From: Siminovitchia fordii DSM 16014 = CIP 108821 | GTDB taxonomy: Bacteria; Bacillota; Bacilli; Bacillales; Bacillaceae_C | Assembly: GCF_000374565.1 (NCBI RefSeq) | Contig: NZ_KB894686.1 | Location: forward strand, 62,001-126,000 | DNA: 64,000 bases | Direction: 5' to 3' | In this document: one piece after another, positions 26,703 through 35,382 of the stretch | Position numbering within the stretch: the first letter of the stretch is position 1 | How the letters are laid out: every line of letters begins with the position of its first letter | Notes under the pieces: model-generated | Seen by the model: only the letters and a program-made list of their open reading frames with translations | The model's database searches: none | What the model was told of the DNA's origin: nothing | Program-made: the position numbers and the translations under genes

Positions 26703-26736
26703 CCATTATTCAGAATCGAAGAAAGAAGGTTGAACC

Positions 26737-28476
26737 ATGTTTGATGTTTTGGGTAAGTTGGGGTGGTTTTTTGGACGGTATTGGAAGCAGTATACATTGG
26801 CAATCGTCTTATTGATTCTAGCCAGTGCACTAGAAGTGGTTCCTCCATATTTACTTGGCAATATTATCGATATTTTGACAGCCGGCAATATGACGGAAGC
26901 GCTATTAGGCCAATATATCCTTATCTTTGTTGTGATTATTATCGGAGGCTACTTTTTAAACTTTGTTTGGCAATATCGCTTATTTGAAGGGGCGATTAAT
27001 CTTGAAAAGATTATGCGCCGCAAATTGATGCTTCATTTTTTAAAAATGACACCTACATTTTATGAAAAAAATCGTACCGGCGATTTGATGGCACGTGCGA
27101 CAAATGATTTGAATGCTGTTTCACTGACAGCTGGGTTCGGTATCATGACTCTCATTGATTCCACTCTGTACCTTGGTGCAATCATATTTGCAATGGGTTT
27201 TATGATCTCATCGAAATTGACGTTATTTGCGATGGTGCCAGTTCCGGTTATGGCAGTGTTGATCCAATACTATGGAAAGCTTGTGCACGAACGTTATATG
27301 AAAGCCCAGGATGCATTCGGTGAAATGAATGACAGTGTATTGGAATCAGTGGCAGGAGTACGTGTGATTCGGGCATATGTTCAGGAGGCAAAAGACGAAG
27401 CTGCATTTGCTGAAATGAGCGAAGAAGTATATGACAAAAACATGCAGACTGCTAAAATCAATGCTTTATTTGGACCGATCACGAAATTTGGAACGGGAAT
27501 CAGTTATGTCATTTCGCTTGGATACGGTGCATATTTGGTTTCAAATGGCGAAATGACGGTCGGCCAGCTTGTCACGTTTAATGTATATTTGGGCCTTGCC
27601 GTGTGGCCTATTTTTGCAATCGGTGAATTGATCAATGTTATGCAGCAAGGGAACGCTTCACTGGATCGTGTTCAGGAAACTCTTAGTTACAGAGCGGATG
27701 TGCAAAATGTTCAAAATCCAATAGTGCTTAAACAACCGAATGAGATTGGGTTTAATGATTTGGACTTTCAATATCCTACCAGTCAAGTGAAAAATTTACA
27801 GGAAATCTCTTTATCACTTAGTAGAGGGGAGACACTGGGCATTGTTGGAAAAACAGGGGCGGGTAAAACGACTTTTTTAAGACAACTGCTGAGAGAATAT
27901 CCCCTGGATAAAGGCAGGTTAACGATTGATGGGATAGAAATAACCTCACAATCAAAGGAGAAGATTCTCGATTGGATTGGATATGTCCCTCAAGATCATG
28001 TGTTATTTTCAAGAACGATAAGAGAGAATATATTATTCGGGAAAGAAGATGCAGACGATGCTGATTTAAAGGAGGCCATCCGCCTTGCATCCTTTGAAAA
28101 GGATTTGGAAAATCTGCCGATGGGACTTGAAACACTTGTAGGTGAAAAAGGTGTTTCTTTATCTGGAGGCCAAAAGCAGCGCGTATCCATTGCACGCGCA
28201 CTTATTAAAGATCCGGAAATATTGATTCTAGATGATTCTCTTTCAGCCGTTGATGCAAATACGGAGGCGAATATTATCAAAAATATTCAGAATGAAAGAA
28301 AAGGAAAGACGACAATCATCACCACACACCGCTTATCTAGTATAAAGCATGCAGACCAAATTATCGTGCTGGATGAAGGAAGGATTGCAGAGCGGGGAAC
28401 GCATGAGGAGCTAATCCAACAAAAAGGCTGGTATAAGGAGCAATTTGATCGTCAGCAGGTAGGTGAAGGTTCATGA
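26737..28476 (+). CDS. bmrC: Multidrug ABC transporter half BmrC
   Basis: 579 aa: six-helix membrane domain (1-310) and ATPase domain (330-579) with GKTGAGKTT and LSGGQKQR. Walker B reads ILILDDSLSAVD, aspartate replacing the usual catalytic glutamate, so this half holds the degenerate site of a heterodimer, as in B. subtilis BmrC (YheI), which it resembles along its whole length (FYEKNRTGDLMARATNDL, WIGYVPQDHVLFSRT). Pairs with BmrD, whose gene overlaps by 4 bp. Exports drugs including ribosome inhibitors in B. subtilis. Controlled by the upstream attenuator. Confidence 0.92.
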   Translation: MFDVLGKLGWFFGRYWKQYTLAIVLLILASALEVVPPYLLGNIIDILTAGNMTEALLGQYILIFVVIIIGGYFLNFVWQYRLFEGAINLEKIMRRKLMLHFLKMTPTFYEKNRTGDLMARATNDLNAVSLTAGFGIMTLIDSTLYLGAIIFAMGFMISSKLTLFAMVPVPVMAVLIQYYGKLVHERYMKAQDAFGEMNDSVLESVAGVRVIRAYVQEAKDEAAFAEMSEEVYDKNMQTAKINALFGPITKFGTGISYVISLGYGAYLVSNGEMTVGQLVTFNVYLGLAVWPIFAIGELINVMQQGNASLDRVQETLSYRADVQNVQNPIVLKQPNEIGFNDLDFQYPTSQVKNLQEISLSLSRGETLGIVGKTGAGKTTFLRQLLREYPLDKGRLTIDGIEITSQSKEKILDWIGYVPQDHVLFSRTIRENILFGKEDADDADLKEAIRLASFEKDLENLPMGLETLVGEKGVSLSGGQKQRVSIARALIKDPEILILDDSLSAVDANTEANIIKNIQNERKGKTTIITTHRLSSIKHADQIIVLDEGRIAERGTHEELIQQKGWYKEQFDRQQVGEGS

Positions 28477-30221
28477 GTACGAGCAAACGGTTGGCAAAAT
28501 ATGCCTTGTATTTTAAACGGCCCATATTTCTTGGATTGTTCTTCTTGACCGGAGCGGTTATTGCAGAACTTTCTGGTCCGTTTATTGCAAAACATTTCAT
28601 TGACAACCATATGACCATAGGGAATATTGAAGTGAAGCCGATTGCCTGGCTGCTGTGTATATATTTGATTTTAGCAATGGTTACAGCCGTTTTGCGTTAT
28701 TTTATGTTTCTTTACTTGCAAATGGGTGCAAACCGTGTTGTACAAAAGCTGCGCCAAGACGTTTTTGGTCACATTCAAACATTGCCCATACAGTATTTTG
28801 ATAACCTTCCTGGAGGAAAAGTTGTCGCACGTGTTACGAATGATACGGAGGCAGTCAGAAATTTATATGTTCAGGTCCTTTCAAATATGGCTATCAGTCT
28901 CATTTCGATTGTCGGAGTGTATATCGCGCTATTTATTTTAAATTGGAAGATGGCTGTCATTGCTTTGGTCATGCTTCCTATAGTTTATCTTTGGATGATT
29001 CTGTATAGAAAGTATGCTGCGGAATATAATGGGGTTATACGTACTAAAATCGCTGATCTTAATGCAATGATTAATGAATCCATTCAGGGGATGGGCATAA
29101 TTCAGGCTTTTCGGCGTGAAAAACAAATGACGGAAGAATTCGACAAGATGAACGAGGAACATTATGATTTTCAAAGAAAGTTATTGTTCTTGGATTCCGC
29201 GACATCCTTCAATCTGGTGAATACGATTCGCTTGATCATGTTTGCGATTTTTATACTTTACTTTGGTACCAGATCAATATCAACAGGAACATTTGTAACT
29301 GCCGGTACTTTATACGCATTTGTGGATTATTTAACGAAGTTATTCAATCCCATTACGACTATTGTCAATCAGTTTTCGCAGCTTGAGCGCTCACTCGTTG
29401 CCGGGAGCCGTGTATTTGAAGTGTTGGATATAACTGGTGAAAAGGTCTTGCAGGGAATAATGCCAAGATACGAAGGGCATGTTGTTTTCAAAGATGTATC
29501 TTTTGCCTATAAGGAAAATGATTATGTCTTGAAAAATATATCCTTCGAGGCGAAACGGGGTGAGACGGTAGCGCTCGTTGGGCATACTGGCTCCGGAAAG
29601 AGCTCCATCATGAATTTATTATTTCGCTTCTATGATCCGCAAAAGGGAAAAATTTATATTGATGGGGTAGACATAACATCGGTGCCAAGACAGGCGATCC
29701 GTCAACATATGGGAATTGTTTTACAGGATCCGTACTTATTTACAGGTACAGTTTTCTCAAATGTGAGTTTAAATGAACCGGGAATTACACGGGAAAAAGC
29801 GGAAAAAGCATTAAAAGCGGTAGGCGCGGAACAAGTACTCGGAGATCTGGAAAAAGGTATTGATGAGCCTGTCGTTGAGAAAGGCAGCACTTTATCTTCC
29901 GGTCAGCGGCAGCTCATTTCATTTGCAAGAGCACTTGCTTTCGATCCTGCCATATTGATTTTGGATGAGGCAACCTCCAATATAGACACTGAAACAGAAG
30001 AGATCATCCAGAATGCAATGGATGTCCTGAAGAAGGGACGCACAACATTCATCATTGCGCACCGTCTCTCCACGGTTAAAAAGGCAGATCGCATTCTCGT
30101 ATTGGATCGCGGTATTATTAAAGAGCAAGGGACCCATGATGAGTTATTGGAGTTAGGTGGAATATACGACCAAATGTATCAAATGCAGGCCAAATCACTT
30201 AATAGAAAGTTAAGCGTGTAA
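28473..30221 (+). CDS. bmrD: Multidrug ABC transporter half BmrD
   Basis: 582 aa, catalytic half of the BmrCD heterodimer. Membrane domain, then ATPase domain with GHTGSGKSS, LSSGQRQL and LILDEATSNID, i.e. an intact catalytic glutamate. IQYFDNLPGGKVVARVTNDTEA and the rest follow B. subtilis BmrD (YheH). That protein, as I recall, has about 673 residues with an extra extracellular segment between the first two helices; here the loop is short (FIDNHMTIGNIEVKPIAW), so the extracellular domain is missing. Confidence 0.9.
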   Translation: MSTSKRLAKYALYFKRPIFLGLFFLTGAVIAELSGPFIAKHFIDNHMTIGNIEVKPIAWLLCIYLILAMVTAVLRYFMFLYLQMGANRVVQKLRQDVFGHIQTLPIQYFDNLPGGKVVARVTNDTEAVRNLYVQVLSNMAISLISIVGVYIALFILNWKMAVIALVMLPIVYLWMILYRKYAAEYNGVIRTKIADLNAMINESIQGMGIIQAFRREKQMTEEFDKMNEEHYDFQRKLLFLDSATSFNLVNTIRLIMFAIFILYFGTRSISTGTFVTAGTLYAFVDYLTKLFNPITTIVNQFSQLERSLVAGSRVFEVLDITGEKVLQGIMPRYEGHVVFKDVSFAYKENDYVLKNISFEAKRGETVALVGHTGSGKSSIMNLLFRFYDPQKGKIYIDGVDITSVPRQAIRQHMGIVLQDPYLFTGTVFSNVSLNEPGITREKAEKALKAVGAEQVLGDLEKGIDEPVVEKGSTLSSGQRQLISFARALAFDPAILILDEATSNIDTETEEIIQNAMDVLKKGRTTFIIAHRLSTVKKADRILVLDRGIIKEQGTHDELLELGGIYDQMYQMQAKSLNRKLSV

Positions 30222-30302
30222 ATAGATAGAGTGGCAGAATAAATTATGAATGATGGTAAGTAGATCCACATTACTTCGTGTTTACTTACTTCACTTCCTC
30301 AA

Positions 30303-30340
30303 AATAGACCCATTTCGGAGATAACTGAAATGGGTCTATT
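30303..30340. terminator. Bidirectional terminator between bmrD and the LmrB-like gene
   Basis: AATAGACCCATTTC (30303-30316) pairs with GAAATGGGTCTATT (30327-30340), a perfect 14-bp stem between convergent genes. Confidence 0.8.
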
Positions 30341-30369
30341 CATAGTACATTTAATGGCAAATCATCCAG

Positions 30370-31857
30370 TTAATTGTTTGGAAGATCACCAGTTTCTTTT
30401 TCTGGTACTGCCCGATAAACAATAAACGCCAAGATGACCGCTGCCAGGGACATCGCAAAAGCAATAAAATATACGAGTTCAACTCCTGCCACCATTGCCA
30501 AATTGATTGTTGCAGGATCCTGCGGGGTCTTTACATTTTGTAGAAAATGCAGTTGTCTTGCGTTCATAATACTAATAAACACCGAAACGCCAATTGCACC
30601 AGCAACCGGCTGTAATGTTGTCATAACTGCGGTTCCATGAGGGTACAACCGTTTTGGAAGTTGATTTAACCCATTCGTTTCTGCAGGCATCATGATTGCC
30701 GAAACAGTTAACATTAACAGGATATACCCAACAATGATAACCCATAAAGAGGTGTCAACGCTTAGTCTGCTCATCATAAACATCGTTCCGCTCAAAATAA
30801 TTGTAGCAGGAATCATTAAAAATCGCGGGCCGAACTTATCGAAAAGATGTCCCATAAATGGTGACATGATTCCGTTTAAAATACTTCCGGGCAACAAAAC
30901 TAACCCTGCTGTTGCGGCCGTTAAAGCTAATGGCCCCTGCATATAAATCGGCAAAATGATCTCGGACGCGAACATCGCCATCATGATGATTAAAAACATC
31001 AAAACCGCATGTGTATACATCGGATATTTAAATACTCTAAGATCCATCACTGGTTGTTCAAGCTTTAGCTGCCTGAATGAAAATAAAACGACCCCTATGA
31101 CTCCAACAGAAATCGAGATATAAACATTTGGACTTAGAAAGCCTGAAGCACTTTCCCCGACAGCACTGAACCCGTATACAACAGATCCAAACCCAACCGT
31201 TGAAAAAATAATTGATAAGATATCAATTTTGGGTTTTGTCACTTCTGAGACATTTATCAGGTATTTATAAGCAAATGCGATTGAGAAGACAGCGAACGGT
31301 ATAACGGTAATAAATAAATAACGCCATCCTAAATATTCAACGATAATACCCGAGAGGGTTGGGCCGATAGCAGGAGCGAACATGATTACCAGACCAACTA
31401 TCCCCATGATTTTACCTCGTTTTTCAGGCGGGAAAATCAATAAAAATACATTAAATATAATAGGCATTAGCAACCCGGTTCCAATTGCTTGGATTAATCT
31501 CCCGATTAATAAAATGGGGAAATTGGGGGAAACGGCACTTATTGATGTCCCGATGGTAAAAATGACCATAGTCCCCAAAAACAACTGTCTTGTAGTGAAC
31601 CATTGTAATAACAAGGCAGAAACCGGTATGACAACACCCATGACCAGCATAAAACCTGTAGCCATCCATTGTACCGTCGTTAATGAAATATTAAATTCAT
31701 CCATTAATGTAGTGAGAGCGATATTTAATAAAGTCTCATTTAATATCGCAAAAAAAGCACCGATGATTAATGAAATCATAATCGGCATCACTTTTATATC
31801 AGGATTGTCAGCAAGGTACTCGTATCTCTTTGTTTGATTATTATTGTTATCTTTCAT
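30370..31857 (-). CDS. MFS drug exporter, DHA2 family, LmrB-like
   Basis: 495-aa drug/proton antiporter with 14 probable membrane helices. Family motifs: LNETLLNIALTTL in helix 1, WMATGFMLVMGVVIP (about 64-78), the motif-A-like LFDKFGPRF and the DHA2 pattern around GRLIQAIGTGLLMP. It resembles B. subtilis LmrB (lincomycin resistance) in the first 100 residues and overall. AAGGAG precedes the ATG. The leader holds an attenuator related to that of the Vga-type gene, in keeping with lincosamide-type inducers. Confidence 0.85.
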   Translation of the reverse strand: MKDNNNNQTKRYEYLADNPDIKVMPIMISLIIGAFFAILNETLLNIALTTLMDEFNISLTTVQWMATGFMLVMGVVIPVSALLLQWFTTRQLFLGTMVIFTIGTSISAVSPNFPILLIGRLIQAIGTGLLMPIIFNVFLLIFPPEKRGKIMGIVGLVIMFAPAIGPTLSGIIVEYLGWRYLFITVIPFAVFSIAFAYKYLINVSEVTKPKIDILSIIFSTVGFGSVVYGFSAVGESASGFLSPNVYISISVGVIGVVLFSFRQLKLEQPVMDLRVFKYPMYTHAVLMFLIIMMAMFASEIILPIYMQGPLALTAATAGLVLLPGSILNGIMSPFMGHLFDKFGPRFLMIPATIILSGTMFMMSRLSVDTSLWVIIVGYILLMLTVSAIMMPAETNGLNQLPKRLYPHGTAVMTTLQPVAGAIGVSVFISIMNARQLHFLQNVKTPQDPATINLAMVAGVELVYFIAFAMSLAAVILAFIVYRAVPEKETGDLPNN

Positions 31858-31881
31858 CAGAAAACTCCTTATAAATTAAGA

Positions 31882-31929
31882 TTAAAATTGAATGTTGGCC
31901 GAGTAACAAGGTTTCACTAAAAAAAGCAT
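31882..31929 (-). CDS. 15-aa upstream frame between attenuator and LmrB-like gene
   Basis: MLFLVKPCYSANIQF, preceded by AAGGAG at 9 bp, ends 24 bp before the exporter start. Being downstream of the terminator it would be translated only after readthrough, so it may add translational control or coupling. AAACCTT inside it could pair imperfectly with the exporter ribosome-binding site AAGGAGTTT. Confidence 0.6.
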   Translation of the reverse strand: MLFLVKPCYSANIQF

Positions 31930-31964
31930 TCAAATCATCTCCTTATGTAAACGATGTAATGGAG

Positions 31965-32199
31965 ACAAAAAATGCCTCCTATTCAAATTCAGAATAGGAG
32001 GCATAAGGATACCATGAATAAGGGACATTTCCCTTTAGGAACCCAGTCCATCAAAGCCAATCCTATTCTGAAAACACCTCTTAAAGGCATGACAAATAAA
32101 TGCAGAATGACTGCAAATAAATCGCCTTCAATTGGTTCGCTTTCGTAAATAGGATTAGTTCTTCATGTAATTGGGTCACCCTTCCGTTTTTTTACTAAA
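31965..32199 (-). ncRNA. Attenuator leader RNA of the LmrB-like gene (copy 2)
   Basis: Homologous to the leader at 20004-20236, read on the minus strand. Same blocks in order: ACGGAAGGGTGA, the 3-codon frame, AATCCTATT (complement 32148-32156), a hairpin, TTCAGAATAGGATTGG (complement 32059-32074) and a terminator. The terminator stem is 13 perfect pairs (31972-31984 with 31992-32004), followed on the minus strand by six Ts. TTCAGAATAGGA can pair either with the first arm or with the terminator 5' arm, as in copy 1. Confidence 0.87.
32155..32166 (-). CDS. Three-codon regulatory upstream frame (MKN)
   Basis: ATG AAG AAC TAA on the minus strand with GGAAGGGTGA upstream. Differs from the copy at 20026 only in the third sense codon. 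The flanking bases are the best conserved part of the two leaders. Confidence 0.65.
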   Translation of the reverse strand: MKN

Positions 32200-32202
32200 G
32201 CA

Positions 32203-32231
32203 ATAATAAGATATTCAGTTTGCTTTGTCAA
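32203..32231 (-). promoter_or_regulatory. Promoter of the LmrB-like leader
   Basis: On the minus strand TTGACA (32231-32226), 17 bp, TATTAT (32208-32203). The stretch from 32235 to 32505, before the next promoter, shows no gene. Confidence 0.85.
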
Positions 32232-32506
32232 TGATTAGTGACTTGCACTTTTTAATCTTACTGAGTTTAATTATTATGCTCGACAGCACCAATCTTTAAA
32301 AAAGCCCACTTTACAAGTTCCAAATTGTTCAAAAGGAGATGAATTATTCAATTTCAAGGGGTACATGATTTCAGTGACACATCATCATTGAAAAATAACA
32401 AGAATCAGCACAACCTTCATGAAATACAATTATTTTTTATCATCTTGCTTTACTACGAGTATTGGCCCAACTGTAAGCCCAGGTTGAGAAAAATGATTGA
32501 AAAGTA

Positions 32507-32563
32507 TTGACATTTCAAATTGAAGCATGTTAAGTTAATTATAGACCGACTGTCGGTCTATAA
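32507..32563 (+). promoter_or_regulatory. Promoter and 25-bp palindromic TetR operator
   Basis: TTGACA (32507-32512), 17 bp, TTAAGT (32530-32535), then a perfect dyad 32539-32563 whose halves TTATAGACCGAC and GTCGGTCTATAA flank one T. ACCGAC-N-GTCGGT cores are typical of TetR-family sites. The operator is intact although the adjacent regulator gene is broken. Confidence 0.85.
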
Positions 32564-32575
32564 TAATAGAGGTAT

Positions 32576-33220
32576 ATGATGAGAATTTCAAAAAAACCTG
32601 AAAATCGAAAAACTGAAATACTAAACACAGCTGAGATACTTTTCACTACAAAAGAAAATTCGGAAACAACTATAAATGATATTCTCCGAGAAGTTGGCAT
32701 TGCAAAGGGTACCTTTTATTATTATTTTCAATCAAAAGAAGAGGTAATGGACGCTATTGTCTTACGCTTTATTGACAAAGGTGTTGAAGCTGCAAAAGTC
32801 ATTGCTGCTGATCCCGACCTGAAAGCACCTGAGAAGTTATTGAAATCATTAAGGGGCAAAGGGCAGAAGAAGATGGTCAAAAGGAACTGATGATTGAAGA
32901 ACTCCACCATGTTAATAACGCGGAGATGCACCAAAAAAGCCTTGTGGAATCGATCCTTCAACCTGACTCCCGTTTTGACGGAAGTGATTGAACAGGGGAT
33001 TCAGGAGGGTGTTTTCCAAACACCTTACCCAAAAGAAACGGTTGAATTTTTATTGGTGTCTTCTCAATTTTTGCTTAATGAAGGGATTTTTCAATGGGAA
33101 CCTTAGGAACTTAAAAATAAGGTAATGGCTTTAACACACCTGGTTGAAACAGCACTAGGTGCTCAAAAGGGCAGCTTCGCCTATATTCTTGATATGTCCA
33201 TAACGAAAAGGAGGAAAAGT
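32576..33220 (+). pseudogene. TetR-family regulator, broken by several lesions
   Basis: The N-terminal DNA-binding domain is intact (ILNTAEILFTTKENSETT and IAKGTFYYYFQSKEE, residues 15-60). After codon about 93 the frame goes wrong; EEDGQKELMIEELHHVNN is recovered in another frame from about 32863, a second shift follows near 32960 (LTPVLTEVIEQGIQEGVFQ), and a stop TAG at 33103-33105 interrupts the C-terminal part (ELKNKVMALTHLVETALG). At least three lesions, so true decay. A shortened DNA-binding domain of about 104 aa might still be made. Confidence 0.85.
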
Positions 33221-33223
33221 CCG

Positions 33224-33409
33224 ATGAATCATGCAGATATGATTGCTAAAGTTTCGGAAAAATCGGGTGTAAATTCTGCTGACTGTCAAAAGGTTCTAAA
33301 GTCTTTCGAAGATGTTCTAAGTGACGAAATATCGAATTCAAAAGATATAAGCGGTGCATTGGATAAAGCTTATAAGGTATTAAGTTTTTTAAAAAACAAA
33401 AAAAGGTGA
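33224..33409 (+). CDS. Small HU-like protein, 61 aa
   Basis: Starts MNHADMIAKVSEKSGV behind AAGGAGGAAAAG. The pattern (MN..D.I..V.EKSG....D) resembles the N-terminal helices of HU DNA-binding proteins, but the beta-arm half is missing; the rest is SADCQKVLKSFEDVL and a basic tail. It ends just before the ABC ATPase gene and is probably cotranscribed with it. Perhaps a dimeric adaptor; function unknown. Confidence 0.55.
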   Translation: MNHADMIAKVSEKSGVNSADCQKVLKSFEDVLSDEISNSKDISGALDKAYKVLSFLKNKKR

Positions 33410-33414
33410 TCATC

Positions 33415-34332
33415 ATGGAAACTATGATCGTTGTCAAAGATTTTGTGAAACAGTATAGCAATTATACGGCAGTTGACCATGTTTCCTTCGAAGTCGAAAG
33501 CGGCAGCATATTTGCGTTTTTAGGGCCGAACGGAGCAGGAAAAAGCACAACCATTAATACGTTATGTACGATTCTTGAAAAAACCTCAGGGACTCTCCTG
33601 ATTGATGGAAAAGATGTAAGTGGCCAAAAAGATGATGTCAGGCATCTCATAGGAGTTGTCTTTCAAGAACCCACTCTTGATCAAAAAATGACTGTTGAAG
33701 AGAATCTGAAAATGCACTGTCATTTTTACGGTTTGCCAACATCCCAGTTTAATGAGCGGATCCAGTTTGTACTGGAGATCGTTGATTTAAATGAATGGAA
33801 AAGGGCAATGGTCAGCAGTTTATCAGGAGGAATGAAAAGACGTGTAGAAATCGCGAGAAGTCTTTTGCATTTTCCGAAAGTATTATTTTTAGATGAGCCA
33901 ACCACTGGACTGGATCCACAAACAAGAGCGAAAATATGGGAATATATCATCAAGCTGCAAAAAGAAAAAAATATAACGATCTTTTTAACGACCCATTATA
34001 TGGATGAGGCAGAAATCTGTAATAAGGTCGCTATCATGGATCATGGTAAAATCATCGCCCTTGACAGTCCTCACGCATTGAAACAGCAGTACACAAAGGA
34101 CAAAGCCCATATAAAAAGCGCTGATGCGCAAGCCCTGGAGACTCTGTTGAAACAGCATCGCCTGACTTTTAAAAGAGAGGAGAATCATTTTTCCATCGAA
34201 TTTGATGAACTGACGAACCTATTAGACACATTGGCAGCACATCAACCATTCATTAAAGAATTAGAAATTAAAAAAGGGACACTGAATGATGTATTTCTTG
34301 AAATAACAGGAAGGGACATAAGGGGGGATTGA
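33415..34332 (+). CDS. ABC-2 exporter ATPase, DrrA-like
   Basis: 305 aa. GPNGAGKST, LSGGMKRR and LFLDEPTTGLD are all intact, with the H-loop in TTHYMDEAE and a C-terminal extension (about 225-305) typical of the DrrA group. Energises the membrane protein encoded next. ATG 33415 has AAGGTGA at a short distance. Formerly under the broken TetR gene, so it may now be constitutive. Substrate unknown; antibiotics or lipids are usual for the family. Confidence 0.88.
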   Translation: METMIVVKDFVKQYSNYTAVDHVSFEVESGSIFAFLGPNGAGKSTTINTLCTILEKTSGTLLIDGKDVSGQKDDVRHLIGVVFQEPTLDQKMTVEENLKMHCHFYGLPTSQFNERIQFVLEIVDLNEWKRAMVSSLSGGMKRRVEIARSLLHFPKVLFLDEPTTGLDPQTRAKIWEYIIKLQKEKNITIFLTTHYMDEAEICNKVAIMDHGKIIALDSPHALKQQYTKDKAHIKSADAQALETLLKQHRLTFKREENHFSIEFDELTNLLDTLAAHQPFIKELEIKKGTLNDVFLEITGRDIRGD

Positions 34333-34334
34333 CG

Positions 34335-35171
34335 GTGCGCATTGTTTTTGCATTATGGATGAGGAATATAAAATTGTTTATCAGGAATCGAGTACAGTTG
34401 ATATTGATTCTGGTCATGCCATTTTTCTATTTGTATTTACTGAGTACTATATTTAAAAAAGCCTATATAAGTAACTCTGTAAATTACGTGTTGGCCGGAA
34501 TCGTCATCATCGTCGTATTTCAAACATCTTTGAATATCGCTACGTCCACAATTGAAGATATTGTTTCGGGGTATATGAAAGAAGTCCTTGTCAGTCCGGT
34601 GAAAAGGATTCAGATCGCAGCCGGGCAAATATTGTCTTCAACTACAGTGGCGACCATTCAAGGGGGGCTGATTCTGATTGTCGGTTATTTTATTGGTTTG
34701 AAATACACCTCTGTTCTTACTCCTATCGCTGTAATTGCTTCCATGATTTTTGTAGGGCTTGTATTCTCTTCTTTTGGATTATTTTTAGCGGCATCCGTTA
34801 AAAATTCCCAGACATTTCAAATTCTCACTATGGCTGTTACGACACCCATCACTTTTTTATGTGGGGTCTATGTGCCGCTCAGCTTGCTACCCAATGGTCT
34901 TCAATATATCGCTCTCATAAATCCGATGACTTATGCTGCCGCGTTTTTTAGATCGTTGACATTAGAAAAAATGTCACTTCCAACAGATGAACTGATTGCG
35001 GAACAGCTTGCATTCCATGTCGGCGGGGTTGTGATCACCCCTCAGATCAGCTTCGTCATAACTTTGATATTTGGAACACTGTTTTTGATTCTTTCAAGCG
35101 CAGTTTTTACTAAAGTTGATTTTTCAATGATGAACCGTACGGGAGTCCAAAAGGATATATTTCAGCAGTAG
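34335..35171 (+). CDS. ABC-2 exporter membrane subunit, DrrB-like
   Basis: 278 aa with six membrane helices; the ABC-2 signature region is TTPITFLCGVYVPLSLLPNGLQ (quoted motif CGVYVPLSLLP). GTG 34335 is preferred over TTG 34329 because AGGGGGG lies 8 bp before it. Forms the channel for the preceding ATPase, whose gene ends 3 bp earlier. Confidence 0.85.
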   Translation: MRIVFALWMRNIKLFIRNRVQLILILVMPFFYLYLLSTIFKKAYISNSVNYVLAGIVIIVVFQTSLNIATSTIEDIVSGYMKEVLVSPVKRIQIAAGQILSSTTVATIQGGLILIVGYFIGLKYTSVLTPIAVIASMIFVGLVFSSFGLFLAASVKNSQTFQILTMAVTTPITFLCGVYVPLSLLPNGLQYIALINPMTYAAAFFRSLTLEKMSLPTDELIAEQLAFHVGGVVITPQISFVITLIFGTLFLILSSAVFTKVDFSMMNRTGVQKDIFQQ

Positions 35172-35213
35172 GTTCCTGACGGATCTAAAAGGAAAGAGGA
35201 ATATCTGATCAAA

Positions 35214-35360
35214 ATGATGGGAAGTGATCTTCGCAAAAACAAGGTGATCAAACATGGAGGTTATCTTTCAGCGGCTTCATCTGCAAAATTTGACAATATT
35301 GTTTTGTCGGGTTATGCGGATAAAAGTACTGAACGAAAGACGTCAATAATAGAGCGTTAA
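35214..35360 (+). CDS. Short hypothetical frame, 48 aa
   Basis: Starts MMGSDLRKNKVIKHGGYLS. It is in frame with the preceding permease stop and reads open from there, with a poor ribosome-binding site, so it may be a former C-terminal extension or a remnant and not a gene. No family recognised. Confidence 0.25.
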   Translation: MMGSDLRKNKVIKHGGYLSAASSAKFDNIVLSGYADKSTERKTSIIER

Positions 35361-35382
35361 ATTGGATTTTTAACTTTTTGGA

